DNA of 64,000 nt from positions 1 through 64,000 of the forward strand of contig CAMCZW010000004.1 in NCBI GenBank assembly GCA_945888435.1, given 5' to 3'. This DNA comes from a bacterium UBP8_UBA817 (GTDB lineage Bacteria > Margulisbacteria > Marinamargulisbacteria > SXXA01 > SICP01). A program made the translations under genes and the position numbers. This document shows positions 6,936 through 16,944 of the stretch, in pieces (position 1 is the stretch's first letter; every line of letters begins with the position of its first letter). The notes under the pieces were generated by a model. That model worked only from the letters and a program-made list of their open reading frames with translations, made no database searches and was not told the DNA's origin.

Positions 6936-7997
6936 CTACCACTCTAAAGTCCCTGTCTGATACTCTCTCACAGTCCCTTCAAAGAAATTCACTTCAATCA
7001 TGCTCCCTTGAGTAAATTCATCTAACCATGCAAATGGATTTTGGCTTCCCCATTGAGCTGCCATTCCAATACTTTTAAGGCGAACATCTCCAACAAACTG
7101 AAGGTACTCCCTTAATGCATCTTTGGTTAATCCTAGGATACCGTCGCCAACGCAAGCAGCTCCCCATTGGTATTCCATATCCACCGCATCAATAATATTT
7201 TGACGGATACGGCCTTGAAACTCTTCAGTCCAAAGCTCAGGCTGTTCTTCTTTAATCGCATTGGTAATATGAACAAATAGACGTAAATGCATATCTTCGT
7301 CACGGTTAATAAACTGAATCATTTCGCCGCTGCCTTGCATTTTGTTATTGCGTCTTAAGACATAAAAAATCAAAAAAGCACTAAAGAAGTAAATCCCTTC
7401 CAAAATGATATTGCTCACACAGGCTTCTAAAAACATCTGATCAGATTCAAATGTCCCCGTTTTGAAGTGAGGAGAAGAAATTTTATTAACTGCTTTTAAA
7501 ACAATCTGATTTTTTTCATAAAGCTCTTTATCCTGACGATAGAGTCCATAGACTTCTTCAGGATCCAACTGCATAGCTTCAACCAAAGTCGCATAGCTTT
7601 GCACGTGAAGAGCCTCTTCAAACGTTTGACGAGTAATCGCCAAAACCACTTCAGGACTCGTAATATGCCTGATAATGTTACAGGCTAAATTGTTAGTCTG
7701 AAGACCATCCAAATTAGACACAAAGGCCAAACTACGAGAAAACACTTTACGCTCTTGTTCCGTCAACGCATCTGGGTCATTCCACATACTGACATCGGAC
7801 TGAAGCGGAACCTCTTGAGGAACCCAAGTATTTTTAATCATCTTGTCGAATAAGTCATAGGCCCAAGGATGCTTAAGAGGAGAAATTTGCATTAATCCAT
7901 CATCGTATCCATTGATGACTCGTCTTTTATTAATAATATCGGCATTGCTTACTTTAGACGCTTTAAAATCGCCTTGAAATAGATTAGGGGTAGCCAT
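6936..7997 (-). CDS. nrdB: Class I ribonucleotide reductase, beta (radical) subunit
   Basis: NrdB houses the di-metal cofactor and supplies the radical for deoxyribonucleotide synthesis. From ATG 7997 (353 residues; GGAGG lies 10 bases upstream) the ligands are Asp97 in NLDGLQTNN, Glu128 and His131 in FEEALH, with later E and RDEDMH sites. Tyr135 stands at the radical position. Overall the protein resembles the chlamydial class Ic group, but it keeps Asp and Tyr rather than Glu and Phe. It should therefore be a tyrosyl-radical enzyme. The C-terminal tail that docks to NrdA is intact. It lies 16 bases after nrdA. Confidence 0.95.
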   Translation of the reverse strand: MATPNLFQGDFKASKVSNADIINKRRVINGYDDGLMQISPLKHPWAYDLFDKMIKNTWVPQEVPLQSDVSMWNDPDALTEQERKVFSRSLAFVSNLDGLQTNNLACNIIRHITSPEVVLAITRQTFEEALHVQSYATLVEAMQLDPEEVYGLYRQDKELYEKNQIVLKAVNKISSPHFKTGTFESDQMFLEACVSNIILEGIYFFSAFLIFYVLRRNNKMQGSGEMIQFINRDEDMHLRLFVHITNAIKEEQPELWTEEFQGRIRQNIIDAVDMEYQWGAACVGDGILGLTKDALREYLQFVGDVRLKSIGMAAQWGSQNPFAWLDEFTQGSMIEVNFFEGTVREYQTGTLEW

Positions 7998-8013
7998 GGT
8001 TATTAACCTCCGG

Positions 8014-10812
8014 TTATTGACACGCTTCGCATTCGCCACCGTCTGACAGGACAGCGATAGGGATATTATGGGTAGAAGCAGACTGAGATGACGACGATGA
8101 CACATGCATTTCAGTAAGCGGTTTCAGTATAGGTTGAGATGTTGCAGAAAGAGCAGGCTCAAGTTCTTGAATCGCATCACCGACCGATGATTTTTGAATC
8201 TGAGACGCACCAACGGTTCTGAGATAGTACGTCGTTTTAAGTCCATACTCCCATGCCATCAAGTAAGTGTCACTAATTGCTTTACCGCTTTTAGTATTAA
8301 CAAAGACATTGGTGGATGCCGATTGATCAATCCATTTCATCCGTTTTGCTGCAGTTTGGATAATCCAAGCCGGAGAAATTTCAAATGTCTCTTTATATTT
8401 ATTACGGATTTTAAACGGGATTTCCTGAATATTTTGGACCGATCCATTATGAAGTTTAATTTTTTCAATAATATCTCGATTCCAAATTCCAATTTTTTCC
8501 AAGTCATCAATCAAATATCGGTTGATCACAACAAAGTTACCCGAGAGATTTTCTTTCATATAAATATTTTTGAAAATCGGCTCAGTACACGGAAACACAC
8601 CTGCAATATTAGCAATCGTTGCAGTCGGTGCAATCGCCATTGTATTGGAGTTACGCATTCCATTGTCTTTCACGAATGCCTTTAATGCATCCCAGTTCAA
8701 ACGGGTTTTACGATCCACTTTAATCGCTCGTCCACGCTCTTTCTCAAGAATCCCTAAGGTGTCCAATGGGAAAATCTGACGTGACCATTTGCTGCCTTCA
8801 TAGGTTTCATAAGCCCCACGTTCAGCCGCTAATTTAGAGCTGGCCTTAATGGAGTAATACGACACCATCTCCATCGACGCATCCGAAAACTCAAGGTTCG
8901 CATCTGAGTCAAAGGCGATATCCAATTTAATAATGGCATCTTGATATCCCATCATTCCAAGCCCAATCGCACGGTGACGCATATTGGCCGTCAATGCTTC
9001 TTGAGTCGGGTAGAAGTTATTATCGATGACGTTATCCAACATCCGGATACCAACATTCAATGTTTGTTCAATTTTCGCTTCATCTAGTACGCCATCCGTC
9101 ACCATATTGGCCAAGTTAATACTCGCCAAATTACAGACTGCAGTTTCATTCACAGACGTATTCAATGTGATTTCAGTACACAGGTTAGACGAGTGAACCA
9201 CACCAACGTGATCCTGAGGACTACGCACATTGGATGGGTCTTTAAATGTCACCCAAGGATGCCCAGTTTCATAAAGCATCGTCAGCATTTTTCTCCATAA
9301 GTCTTGTGCCTTTATTGATCTTGCACGAGGTAAATTCATGGCTTCATATTCTTCATATCGACGCTCAAACGCAGATCCATACAAGTCATGTAAATCATTG
9401 ACTTCCGACGGACAGAAATATGTCCAATCACTGCCATCCAAAACACGTTTCATAAATAAGTCGGGAATCCACGCAGCAGTATTAATATCATGAGCGCGTC
9501 TTCGCTCATCACCAGTATTCTTTTTAAGCTCTAAAAATTGTTCAAAATCAAGATGCCAAATTTCCATATAGGCACACATTGCACCTTTACGTTTTCCACC
9601 CTGATTGACGGCAAGTGCCACATCATTAAAAATTTTAATAAATGGAATCACACCTTGAGACATTCCATTCGTCCCTTTAATCCGAGATCCAGTCGCCCTA
9701 ACTGGAGTCCAGTCAGTCCCAATGCCGCCAGCCCATTTACTGAGTTTCGCATTATCCGCATACACTTTAAAAATATGATCCAAAGAATCATCAACCGTAT
9801 TTAAATAACATGAACTCATCTGACTAAACATCGTCCCGCTGTTAAACAACGTCGGCGTTGATGACACCAAATCCATCTTAGAAAGAACATGGTAAAACTC
9901 AATCGCTTTCTCTTCTTTATCTTTTTCTTTCAGCGACAAGCCCATGGCCACACGCATCCAAAACCATTGAGGCAATTCATAAATCGCACGTTTATCAGAG
10001 CGGTCTCTTAAGAGATAACGATCCAATAAAATTTGAGTGCCCAAATATAAAAATAATTTATCTCGATCAGGAACAAGAGCCTCACTCAAACGATCCAAAT
10101 CAAACTCTTTAAGTTCAGGTCGAAGCATCTCACAGTCCACACCTTGGGTAACATACTGTCTAAACAACTGTTTGTAAGAGAGGGGTACACGAGATCCATT
10201 AAAATGCTGAGACAATACTTGTTTATAAACACCATTAAGCGCAATTCGAGATGCTAAATAAGAATATTCATAATGACGTTCAACTCGTTCTTTAGCCGCA
10301 CTTAAAATCAAAAGCTCAATGTCTTTTTTAGAAATATTGTCATACATCTGAGGTAAAATTGCGTCCACCATTTCAGTAATCGATACTTTCATCAAATCTG
10401 AAGCCAAAAGTCTTAAACTATCCTCAATAGCTTTCGCATCAAAAATAACGGTTTCAGTCTCACTGACTTTAACCTGAAGGGCATTATCCTCAATCTGGCT
10501 AATAACCAGGTCTCGTCTAATTTGTTTATGACGTTCACGATACACGATGTAGTTACGGGCAATTCTAAAAAATCCGCCTTCCATCAACGCTTCTTCAACA
10601 AAATCCTGAACAGTTTCAACCGTCAAAGTCGCTTTATACGACTCGGATAAATGGGTTAGCCGATCCAAAACCAGGTTGGTGATTTCAGAAACTGCAGCAT
10701 CATTAGATACATTTTCAGAAAGAAAAGCCTTATGGATTGCAGTGTAAATACGATTTTCGTCAAAGTTAACCACTTCGCCGTTTCGTTTAGTAATAGTGAT
10801 AATATGATTCAT
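8014..10812 (-). CDS. nrdA: Class I ribonucleotide reductase, alpha (catalytic) subunit
   Basis: A 932-residue large subunit that reduces ribonucleoside diphosphates. An N-terminal ATP-cone (ITKRNGEVVNFDENRIYTAI) indicates allosteric activity control, and a further cone-like stretch follows (ETVIFDAKAIEDSL). The catalytic barrel shows SSCYLNTVDD, NLCTEITLNTS with the active Cys and Glu, and the PTATIANIAG loop. The end, GGECEACQ, holds the CxxC pair that is re-reduced by thioredoxin. I start at ATG 10812 with GGAGAG upstream; a longer frame to 10872 overlaps the promoter. Confidence 0.96.
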   Translation of the reverse strand: MNHIITITKRNGEVVNFDENRIYTAIHKAFLSENVSNDAAVSEITNLVLDRLTHLSESYKATLTVETVQDFVEEALMEGGFFRIARNYIVYRERHKQIRRDLVISQIEDNALQVKVSETETVIFDAKAIEDSLRLLASDLMKVSITEMVDAILPQMYDNISKKDIELLILSAAKERVERHYEYSYLASRIALNGVYKQVLSQHFNGSRVPLSYKQLFRQYVTQGVDCEMLRPELKEFDLDRLSEALVPDRDKLFLYLGTQILLDRYLLRDRSDKRAIYELPQWFWMRVAMGLSLKEKDKEEKAIEFYHVLSKMDLVSSTPTLFNSGTMFSQMSSCYLNTVDDSLDHIFKVYADNAKLSKWAGGIGTDWTPVRATGSRIKGTNGMSQGVIPFIKIFNDVALAVNQGGKRKGAMCAYMEIWHLDFEQFLELKKNTGDERRRAHDINTAAWIPDLFMKRVLDGSDWTYFCPSEVNDLHDLYGSAFERRYEEYEAMNLPRARSIKAQDLWRKMLTMLYETGHPWVTFKDPSNVRSPQDHVGVVHSSNLCTEITLNTSVNETAVCNLASINLANMVTDGVLDEAKIEQTLNVGIRMLDNVIDNNFYPTQEALTANMRHRAIGLGMMGYQDAIIKLDIAFDSDANLEFSDASMEMVSYYSIKASSKLAAERGAYETYEGSKWSRQIFPLDTLGILEKERGRAIKVDRKTRLNWDALKAFVKDNGMRNSNTMAIAPTATIANIAGVFPCTEPIFKNIYMKENLSGNFVVINRYLIDDLEKIGIWNRDIIEKIKLHNGSVQNIQEIPFKIRNKYKETFEISPAWIIQTAAKRMKWIDQSASTNVFVNTKSGKAISDTYLMAWEYGLKTTYYLRTVGASQIQKSSVGDAIQELEPALSATSQPILKPLTEMHVSSSSSQSASTHNIPIAVLSDGGECEACQ

Positions 10813-10852
10813 TAATTCTCTCCTCGCAAGAGCGTGATTGCGACGTAGTTCA

Positions 10853-10880
10853 ATTATAGAAAGCAACCCCATAAAGTCAA
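10853..10880 (-). promoter_or_regulatory. nrdAB promoter
   Basis: On the minus strand, TTGACT (10880-10875), a 16-base spacer and TATAAT (10858-10853). Transcription should begin near 10846, giving a leader of about 33 bases with GGAGAG before the nrdA ATG. I looked for NrdR boxes nearby and saw none. Confidence 0.75.
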
Positions 10881-10983
10881 ACCCCCAACACCCCTAAATA
10901 ACAAATGTAATATTAATTTTGAATTGTCAGAACAACAAATTTAAGCAAGCCACCTATTTTTTCTTGTACGAAAATTTTCAAAT

Positions 10984-11011
10984 TTGATTAATTAAAAAAG
11001 TACTCTAAACT
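10984..11011 (+). promoter_or_regulatory. Possible bioA promoter
   Basis: TTGATT (10984-10989), 16 bases, TAAACT (11006-11011). The bioA ATG is eight bases beyond the -10 box and no Shine-Dalgarno sequence is visible, so a leaderless mRNA is likely. The rest of the 10873-11019 intergenic stretch is A+T-rich with no other feature seen. Confidence 0.5.
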
Positions 11012-11019
11012 CCATTGAG

Positions 11020-12285
11020 ATGACACTTAAAAAATCCCCACTTTGGTACCCGTACAGCCAGCACAAAACCATGGAACTTCCGATCAAGATTTCCCATGCC
11101 AAAAACTGTCATTTATATCTCGAAAACGGAAAATCCCTCATCGATGGAATTTCGTCATGGTGGTGTGCGATTCATGGATACCAACACCCCAAACTCAACC
11201 AGGCCATTACCCGCCAACTTCATCAGATGTCTCATGTCATGATGGGAGGCCTCACTCATGAGCCTGCCCAAAAACTCGCTCAAAAGCTAGTAGACATCAC
11301 CCCCAACGGCCTCAATCACGTCTTTTTTTCAGACAGCGGTTCTGTTGGAATGGAAGTCGCCATGAAATTAGCCCTCCAATATCACAAAAATAAAGGCGAT
11401 TCGCATAAAACCAAATTTATCGCTCTCAAAAAAAGCTATCATGGCGATACTTGCGGCGTCATCAGCATCGGAGATCCCCAGGACGGAATGCATGCCCAAT
11501 TCTCCAGTATTTTCCCCAAGCAGTTTTTCGTAAGTAGCCCCCAATCCGGGTTCATTCCTGACCATAAACTACTCAATCAGGAAATTGATGAAGTCGCCAC
11601 ACTCATCAAAAAAAATCATGATCATATTGCCGCCTTCGTCGTTGAACCCATTATGCAAGGGGCAGGGGGCTTCAATTTATACTCGGGCGAGTACCTCAAT
11701 CAGGTAAGCAAACTCTGCAAAGATCACAATATCCTCTTTATTTTTGATGAAGTCGCCACCGGATTTGGCCGAACCGGAAAATTATTCGCAGCCAACCACA
11801 CCCAAATTACTCCCGACATCATGGTCCTAGGCAAAGCCCTCACCGGCGGGATGATCGGGCATGCCGCAACACTCGCCACATCCCAAGTATTTGATGCCTT
11901 TTACACAGACAGCGACGATGACGCTTTCATGCATGGCCCCACATTTATGGGAAATCCTCTCGCCTGTAGCGTCGCGCTCAAAAGCATTGAAATTTTTGAA
12001 GAAGAAAATTATCTGGATAAAATCGCCCTTATTCACACTCAACTCACTGAGGAATTAGGCCAAATCAACTCCAAAAAAATCAAAGAAATCCGCACCCTAG
12101 GTGGGCTAGGGGTTATCGAAGTCCACGATCCCAAAACACTAGAGTCCATCCAAAAATTTGCAGTAGATCACGGAGTATGGCTGCGGCCATTTGGAAACGT
12201 AGTGTATACTACCCCTCCTTACATTATAAAAAGCCAAGATCTCACCAAAATTACCCAAACTTTAACTCAATTTTTCAAGGAGTAA
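11020..12285 (+). CDS. bioA: Adenosylmethionine-8-amino-7-oxononanoate aminotransferase
   Basis: A PLP-dependent class III aminotransferase that makes 7,8-diaminopelargonate in biotin synthesis, using S-adenosylmethionine as amino donor. The 421-residue frame has WYPYSQHKTM, the BioA-type WWCAIHGYQHP, SDSGSVGMEVAMK, FDEVATGFGRTG and LGKALTGG with the PLP lysine. GPTFMGNPLAC is also typical. It stands alone among the biotin genes, and no bioB, bioD or bioF is in the window. The pepF start lies five bases after its stop, so the two may be co-transcribed. Confidence 0.93.
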   Translation: MTLKKSPLWYPYSQHKTMELPIKISHAKNCHLYLENGKSLIDGISSWWCAIHGYQHPKLNQAITRQLHQMSHVMMGGLTHEPAQKLAQKLVDITPNGLNHVFFSDSGSVGMEVAMKLALQYHKNKGDSHKTKFIALKKSYHGDTCGVISIGDPQDGMHAQFSSIFPKQFFVSSPQSGFIPDHKLLNQEIDEVATLIKKNHDHIAAFVVEPIMQGAGGFNLYSGEYLNQVSKLCKDHNILFIFDEVATGFGRTGKLFAANHTQITPDIMVLGKALTGGMIGHAATLATSQVFDAFYTDSDDDAFMHGPTFMGNPLACSVALKSIEIFEEENYLDKIALIHTQLTEELGQINSKKIKEIRTLGGLGVIEVHDPKTLESIQKFAVDHGVWLRPFGNVVYTTPPYIIKSQDLTKITQTLTQFFKE

Positions 12286-12289
12286 TCGC

Positions 12290-14083
12290 ATGAATACCAA
12301 AGCCACCGCCGATGCCCAAAACATCCTATGGGATTTAGCTGATCTATACCAAAGTCTTGAAGACCCTAAAATTGAATCTGACCTCAAAACCATCACAGAA
12401 AAAACCGCCAAATTTGTTCAAACGTATAAAGGTAAAATTAGCACCCTCAGTTCTGAAGAACTCAAAAAAGCCTACCAGGACATCGAAACCCTACTCACAC
12501 CACTCTATGCCATCAGCCAATACGCAGGCCTACGGTTCGCCATCGAAACCGACAATAGCGAAATCAAAGCATTCAACGCCAAAATCGATGAATTCAGCTC
12601 TAAAATATCCAATGAAATTCTCTTTTTTGACCTCGAACTCGGCCAAGTTGACCAAAAAATAATCCAGCCTCATCTGGATTCCAAAGTCCTCAAAAATTAC
12701 CACTATTCACTCATCCGAAGTGTTGAAACCGCCAAGTACAATTTAAGCGAAAAAGAAGAACAACTAAGCAACCTCAAAGACCTCACCGGCAAAGACGCTC
12801 TCCAAAAATTATACGAAGAACTCACCTCGTCTTTCGAATTTAAATTTAAAATTGACGGAAAAGTCCAAACATTAAACGGCAGCCAACTCCGCAACCTTCG
12901 GCTTCACCCGGATAAAGATGTCCGAAGAAAAGCCATGAGATTGTTTTATAGCCGTTACGAAGAAAATCAACTCGTCATCAGTACTCTCTATAATCAGATC
13001 CTCAAAAGCGTCGCTATTGAAAGAGACTTAAGAGGGTATACAAGCCCAATTCAAGTCAAAAATATTTCAAATGACTTAGACGAAAGCACCGTTGAGCTTC
13101 TCCATACGGTGACCACCGACAGTAACCGATTAGTCCACGACTATTACAGTCTCAAAAAAAAGCTGCTCAACTTACCCGATATGACATTGGCCGACATTTA
13201 CGCGCCACTGCCAAAAGCAGATAGCAGCTATACCTACACCCAAGCCAAAAAAATCGTCCTAGAGTCCTTCGCCGCATTTGACCAAGAAATTCATGACATG
13301 GCCAAACTCATGTTTGATCAAAACAGAATTCATGCTCCCGTCCTACCTAAAAAGAGGGGAGGTGCCTTTTGCTCCGGGTCTACCCCAGAAGTAAAACCTT
13401 ATGTCCTACTCAACTTCATGGCAAAACCTCGCGATGTCTCCACCATGGCGCATGAACTCGGCCATGCGATACACGACATGCTTTCAGCCCAAAAACAGAC
13501 CCTGACCAATTTTCACCCCATCCTTCCATTGGCCGAAACCGCCTCTGTGTTTGCAGAAATGCTCGTCACCGATCAACTCCTCAAAACAGAAACCAGCAAA
13601 GCAGCCAAAATCGCCTTACTCACCGATAAGCTAGAAGACATTTTCGCCACCAGCCACCGCCAAAATATGTTTTCCCGATTCGAAATGGTCACCCACAAAG
13701 AAATCAGCGGCCGACTCCTCGACGCAAATGAACTCTGCGACCTCTACACCAAAGAACTCAAACTCATGTTCGGAAAAAGCATCAAATACCCCAAAGAATA
13801 CCAATGGGAATGGTCGACAATCCCCCATATTTTCGAGTCCCCGTTCTACGTCCACTCCTACAATTTCGGTAACCTACTCGTCATGGCGCTCTATCAACAA
13901 TACCTAGAAGAAGGCAAAAGCTTCATCCCCAAATACAAAGCCCTTCTCTCCATGGGATCCGCCGCCCGCCCAATCGAAATCACCCAAATCGTCGGCGCCG
14001 ACATCAACGACGAAAGATTCTGGCAAAAAAGCATTATGTATATCGAAAGTTTATTGAATCAGTTGAAGGACTTAACCAAATAA
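12290..14083 (+). CDS. pepF: Oligoendopeptidase F, M3 metallopeptidase
   Basis: A 597-residue cytoplasmic zinc endopeptidase that trims short peptides. HELGHAIHD (His388-Glu389-His392) is the HExxH zinc site, and a downstream Glu in LAETASVFAEM is the third ligand. The N-terminal helical region and the C-terminal YVHSYNFGNLL segment match PepF. The length is normal. An AAGGAG site precedes the ATG. It stops two bases before the end of the opposed kinase gene. Confidence 0.94.
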   Translation: MNTKATADAQNILWDLADLYQSLEDPKIESDLKTITEKTAKFVQTYKGKISTLSSEELKKAYQDIETLLTPLYAISQYAGLRFAIETDNSEIKAFNAKIDEFSSKISNEILFFDLELGQVDQKIIQPHLDSKVLKNYHYSLIRSVETAKYNLSEKEEQLSNLKDLTGKDALQKLYEELTSSFEFKFKIDGKVQTLNGSQLRNLRLHPDKDVRRKAMRLFYSRYEENQLVISTLYNQILKSVAIERDLRGYTSPIQVKNISNDLDESTVELLHTVTTDSNRLVHDYYSLKKKLLNLPDMTLADIYAPLPKADSSYTYTQAKKIVLESFAAFDQEIHDMAKLMFDQNRIHAPVLPKKRGGAFCSGSTPEVKPYVLLNFMAKPRDVSTMAHELGHAIHDMLSAQKQTLTNFHPILPLAETASVFAEMLVTDQLLKTETSKAAKIALLTDKLEDIFATSHRQNMFSRFEMVTHKEISGRLLDANELCDLYTKELKLMFGKSIKYPKEYQWEWSTIPHIFESPFYVHSYNFGNLLVMALYQQYLEEGKSFIPKYKALLSMGSAARPIEITQIVGADINDERFWQKSIMYIESLLNQLKDLTK

Positions 14084-14085
14084 AA

Positions 14086-15360
14086 CTATAAGGCCCTCTT
14101 AGGATTCAAGACCGCATCCCAAAACCGAAGCCGATCCTTCGGAACCTCAGGCAAGAAAGAAAGTGAGTTAAGGATCATTTCAATTGAAGGTCTAGCGTCC
14201 ATATTCACGCATAACATATGAGATAAAAGATCAATCAAAGGATACCAATCTGGCTGTAAAATCAGTAAGGGATTTCTCCAAAAAATATAGTGACGAACAC
14301 AATCCGGATGATTAAACACAGTTAACTGAAAATTTAAAAAATACTGCAATTGATCTTGTCTATTTTGTGAACTACAGTCCTTAATCAAGGGACCCCCATC
14401 CCCAAGAAGAAAAGTAGTCGCCACCAACGCAGCAGAATATAAATCAGATGACGACATGAGAGGCCTTAATCGATTACAAGAAGGCACTAAATCAATACCA
14501 TGTCTTTCGGCTATATGATACAACTGCTCCAAAGGCGATGCCTTATAAGTTCCACTAACAGAAAGATGAGGATCTTTAAAATATAGGGCCAAACCAAAAT
14601 CAACAAACCAAAATCCTGGCAGCTTACCTGGAGCCGTCCCAAACAAGATATTTTCTTCCTTTAAATCAGTATGAAGAATACCTAGACCATGCATGATTTG
14701 AAGCAAGTCTAAACTTTGCAATAAAAATAATTTGGATAAATAAAAGCGGTCTTTAAAAGAAATCTGAGCAAGATTTCCGGAAAGATTGAGCAAATCCTGA
14801 CCATCAATGGCCACCATTCCCAATCGCACTTGAACACCCATTTTAGGATGAGGTTCCGTATCCTGAGAGAGAAAAAGCAAAGGAACAACCCCCTCACACC
14901 TCCATTGAAGCTCTAAATGAATGAGTATATGAGATATCCGTATGCTCGTAGACATCCCAGACTTTACACCAACCCCCTGCTCCTGAGTTAGGTTAAAATA
15001 CCCTTCACCCCCAACTAAATCTGTACTAGAAAAAGTTCGGCCATGATGGGGTTTAACAAGGTGATTTCCAATACGAAATTCATCCCGAAAGCCCATTATT
15101 TTCGAGTCCTGACCAAGCAACGGATAACGAGAATAATTAGACTCCGGTAATATCAAATATTGAACAAGATCAAACTCAACAAGATCTAATCGATTATAAA
15201 CGCACTGCCCAGGGATAAACGGGGACTGCCTCAACACACCTAATCTTTCTAATTTTACAAACGCATCTATAGGAGTACCAAAGCTTACCCAGTCTGGGAT
15301 TAAGGGAAATTGAGCTTCAATAGGACATTCATCAATCTTAGCAATAATTTTAAATAACAT
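14086..15360 (-). CDS. Protein kinase-like protein (Ser/Thr type), divergent N-lobe
   Basis: A 424-residue protein whose C-terminal half is an Hanks-type kinase lobe. The catalytic loop is HTDLKEEN (residues 230-237), the metal-binding DFG is at 254-256, and an activation segment GTYKASPLEQL replaces APE-like sequence. The glycine loop and VAIK lysine are not obvious in the long N-terminal part, so ATP binding may differ or the substrate may be unusual. No membrane segment is seen. It is the last gene of a probable operon with the M32 carboxypeptidase and the KimA-like transporter. Confidence 0.75.
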   Translation of the reverse strand: MLFKIIAKIDECPIEAQFPLIPDWVSFGTPIDAFVKLERLGVLRQSPFIPGQCVYNRLDLVEFDLVQYLILPESNYSRYPLLGQDSKIMGFRDEFRIGNHLVKPHHGRTFSSTDLVGGEGYFNLTQEQGVGVKSGMSTSIRISHILIHLELQWRCEGVVPLLFLSQDTEPHPKMGVQVRLGMVAIDGQDLLNLSGNLAQISFKDRFYLSKLFLLQSLDLLQIMHGLGILHTDLKEENILFGTAPGKLPGFWFVDFGLALYFKDPHLSVSGTYKASPLEQLYHIAERHGIDLVPSCNRLRPLMSSSDLYSAALVATTFLLGDGGPLIKDCSSQNRQDQLQYFLNFQLTVFNHPDCVRHYIFWRNPLLILQPDWYPLIDLLSHMLCVNMDARPSIEMILNSLSFLPEVPKDRLRFWDAVLNPKRAL

Positions 15361-15442
15361 ATAACTACGGTAACTACACTGAACTAAGTAAGTAAGATGC
15401 CTGAAATAACAGATAATCTTAAAGAAGTCTCACAGCCATCCT

Positions 15443-16933
15443 TTACGACAAATATTTCGTCTTCAAGTAATTCAAAAAAGAAACTTCAGAAATCTCCTGG
15501 CCACAAATATCCATAACCAGTTCTTTTGCAGTCTTACCTCGGCCATGACAATGGATTTTATCCTTTAGCCACATAGAAAAACGTCCAAATTGACCGGCCT
15601 TAATATCATCTTCAAGTCCCTCAATTTCAAGCAAAGCCTGATCAAAAAATTGATGCGACATCAATGTCCCCAAGGTATAAGTAGGAAAATACCCAAACAA
15701 CCCACATGACCAATGGACATCCTGCAAAATCCCCAATGCATCATTGGGTGGGGCAACCCCCAAATAGTCCTGATACAAGCGATTCCAATGCCCTGGGAGA
15801 TCGGATACCGGCACTCCATCCCTAAAAATCAGCTGTTCAATCTCATACCTAATAAAAATATGCATATGATAAGTAAGCTCATCCGCATCTACTCTAATCA
15901 ATGAGGGGCTAACATAATTCACGCCACGATAAAAACGATCCAAAGAAATTACATTCAAGAGTTCAGGGAAAGCCTCTTGTAGTATCGGATAAACACCTTC
16001 CCAAAACGGCAAACTTAATCCCACACAGTTTTCCCATATACGGGACTGACTTTCGTGTACCCCCAACGATGAAGCTTCTCCAATCGGAGTCCCAAACCAT
16101 TCAGGACTTAATCCCTGCTCATAAAGCGCATGTCCACCCTCATGCAGTGTTCCAGAAATCGCCTCCAAAGGAGTGTTCTCATTCAATCTAATAGTTAAGC
16201 GAACATCTGTAGGGTGAAATTGAGTAGTAAAAGGATGCGTCGATTGATCCATCCTCCCTCGGTCAGTATCAAAAGTCATCTTCGAAAGTAATTTCTGACA
16301 CACCTTCCATTGTCGAGAGACATCAAACTTACCAGCCAACGCCAATGCACCAGGTTGCATTTGAACAATTATTTTTAAAATAGGCAGTAAACTCTCTCTT
16401 AATCGCAAAAATAACGGGGTAAGTTCTGCTGAAGTCATCCCCGGCTCAAATTCGTCTAAAAGCCCATCATAAGGCTGGTCTTTAAACCCAAGGAGTGTCG
16501 CTTTCTCACGATTTTTAGCGATAACCTTCTCGAGATAAGGTGCAAAAATAGAAAAGTCACTCTTCGCTCTTGCCTCCTGCCAGGCATGTTGAGACTGAGA
16601 AATTAAATAAGAGAATTCAGAAACAAACGATACAGGTAAGCAAATGGCTTTTTTCCAATCTCGATAGATTAATACCAATGCCTTATTCTCAATCGAATTA
16701 ACCCCAGAGTGGACCTCACCAGTTTCCAAGTTCACATTCACTGCCAGCGCCGCCCTAAACTCATCGCTCGTATGTAAGCGGTGAATCTGCTCAGAAATCA
16801 CTTCAGACTGCCTTGAACGCGCATCTACCGCATTACCAGGCATCATCACCTCCTGATCCCATGAGAGGAGGGCAGAGACACCTTCAAGATGAGCAATATG
16901 AGTTAAAAGCTCCCTCAACTCCAGATTAATCAT
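15443..16933 (-). CDS. Carboxypeptidase Taq, M32 metallopeptidase
   Basis: A 496-residue zinc carboxypeptidase with broad specificity, cytoplasmic. HEGGH (residues 264-268) in TLHEGGHALYEQG is the family's HExxH motif, and VHESQSRIWEN supplies the third ligand Glu. The N-terminal WDQEVMMP and the C-terminal FGYFPTYTLG are typical of M32. The length is normal. It begins 11 bases after the transporter stop. Confidence 0.93.
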   Translation of the reverse strand: MINLELRELLTHIAHLEGVSALLSWDQEVMMPGNAVDARSRQSEVISEQIHRLHTSDEFRAALAVNVNLETGEVHSGVNSIENKALVLIYRDWKKAICLPVSFVSEFSYLISQSQHAWQEARAKSDFSIFAPYLEKVIAKNREKATLLGFKDQPYDGLLDEFEPGMTSAELTPLFLRLRESLLPILKIIVQMQPGALALAGKFDVSRQWKVCQKLLSKMTFDTDRGRMDQSTHPFTTQFHPTDVRLTIRLNENTPLEAISGTLHEGGHALYEQGLSPEWFGTPIGEASSLGVHESQSRIWENCVGLSLPFWEGVYPILQEAFPELLNVISLDRFYRGVNYVSPSLIRVDADELTYHMHIFIRYEIEQLIFRDGVPVSDLPGHWNRLYQDYLGVAPPNDALGILQDVHWSCGLFGYFPTYTLGTLMSHQFFDQALLEIEGLEDDIKAGQFGRFSMWLKDKIHCHGRGKTAKELVMDICGQEISEVSFLNYLKTKYLS

Positions 16934-16944
16934 AAAAATTAACC

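Noticed and set aside
7998-8105. Longer nrdB start inside nrdA
   Set aside because: Homology begins at ATG 7997, which has GGAGG upstream; the extra residues come from another frame of nrdA.
8194-9804. Open frames on the plus strand across nrdA
   Set aside because: They are antisense shadows with no family motif, ribosome site or promoter.
10812-10872. Longer nrdA start
   Set aside because: It would overlap the nrdA -10 box; ATG 10812 has GGAGAG upstream and matches the usual N-terminus.
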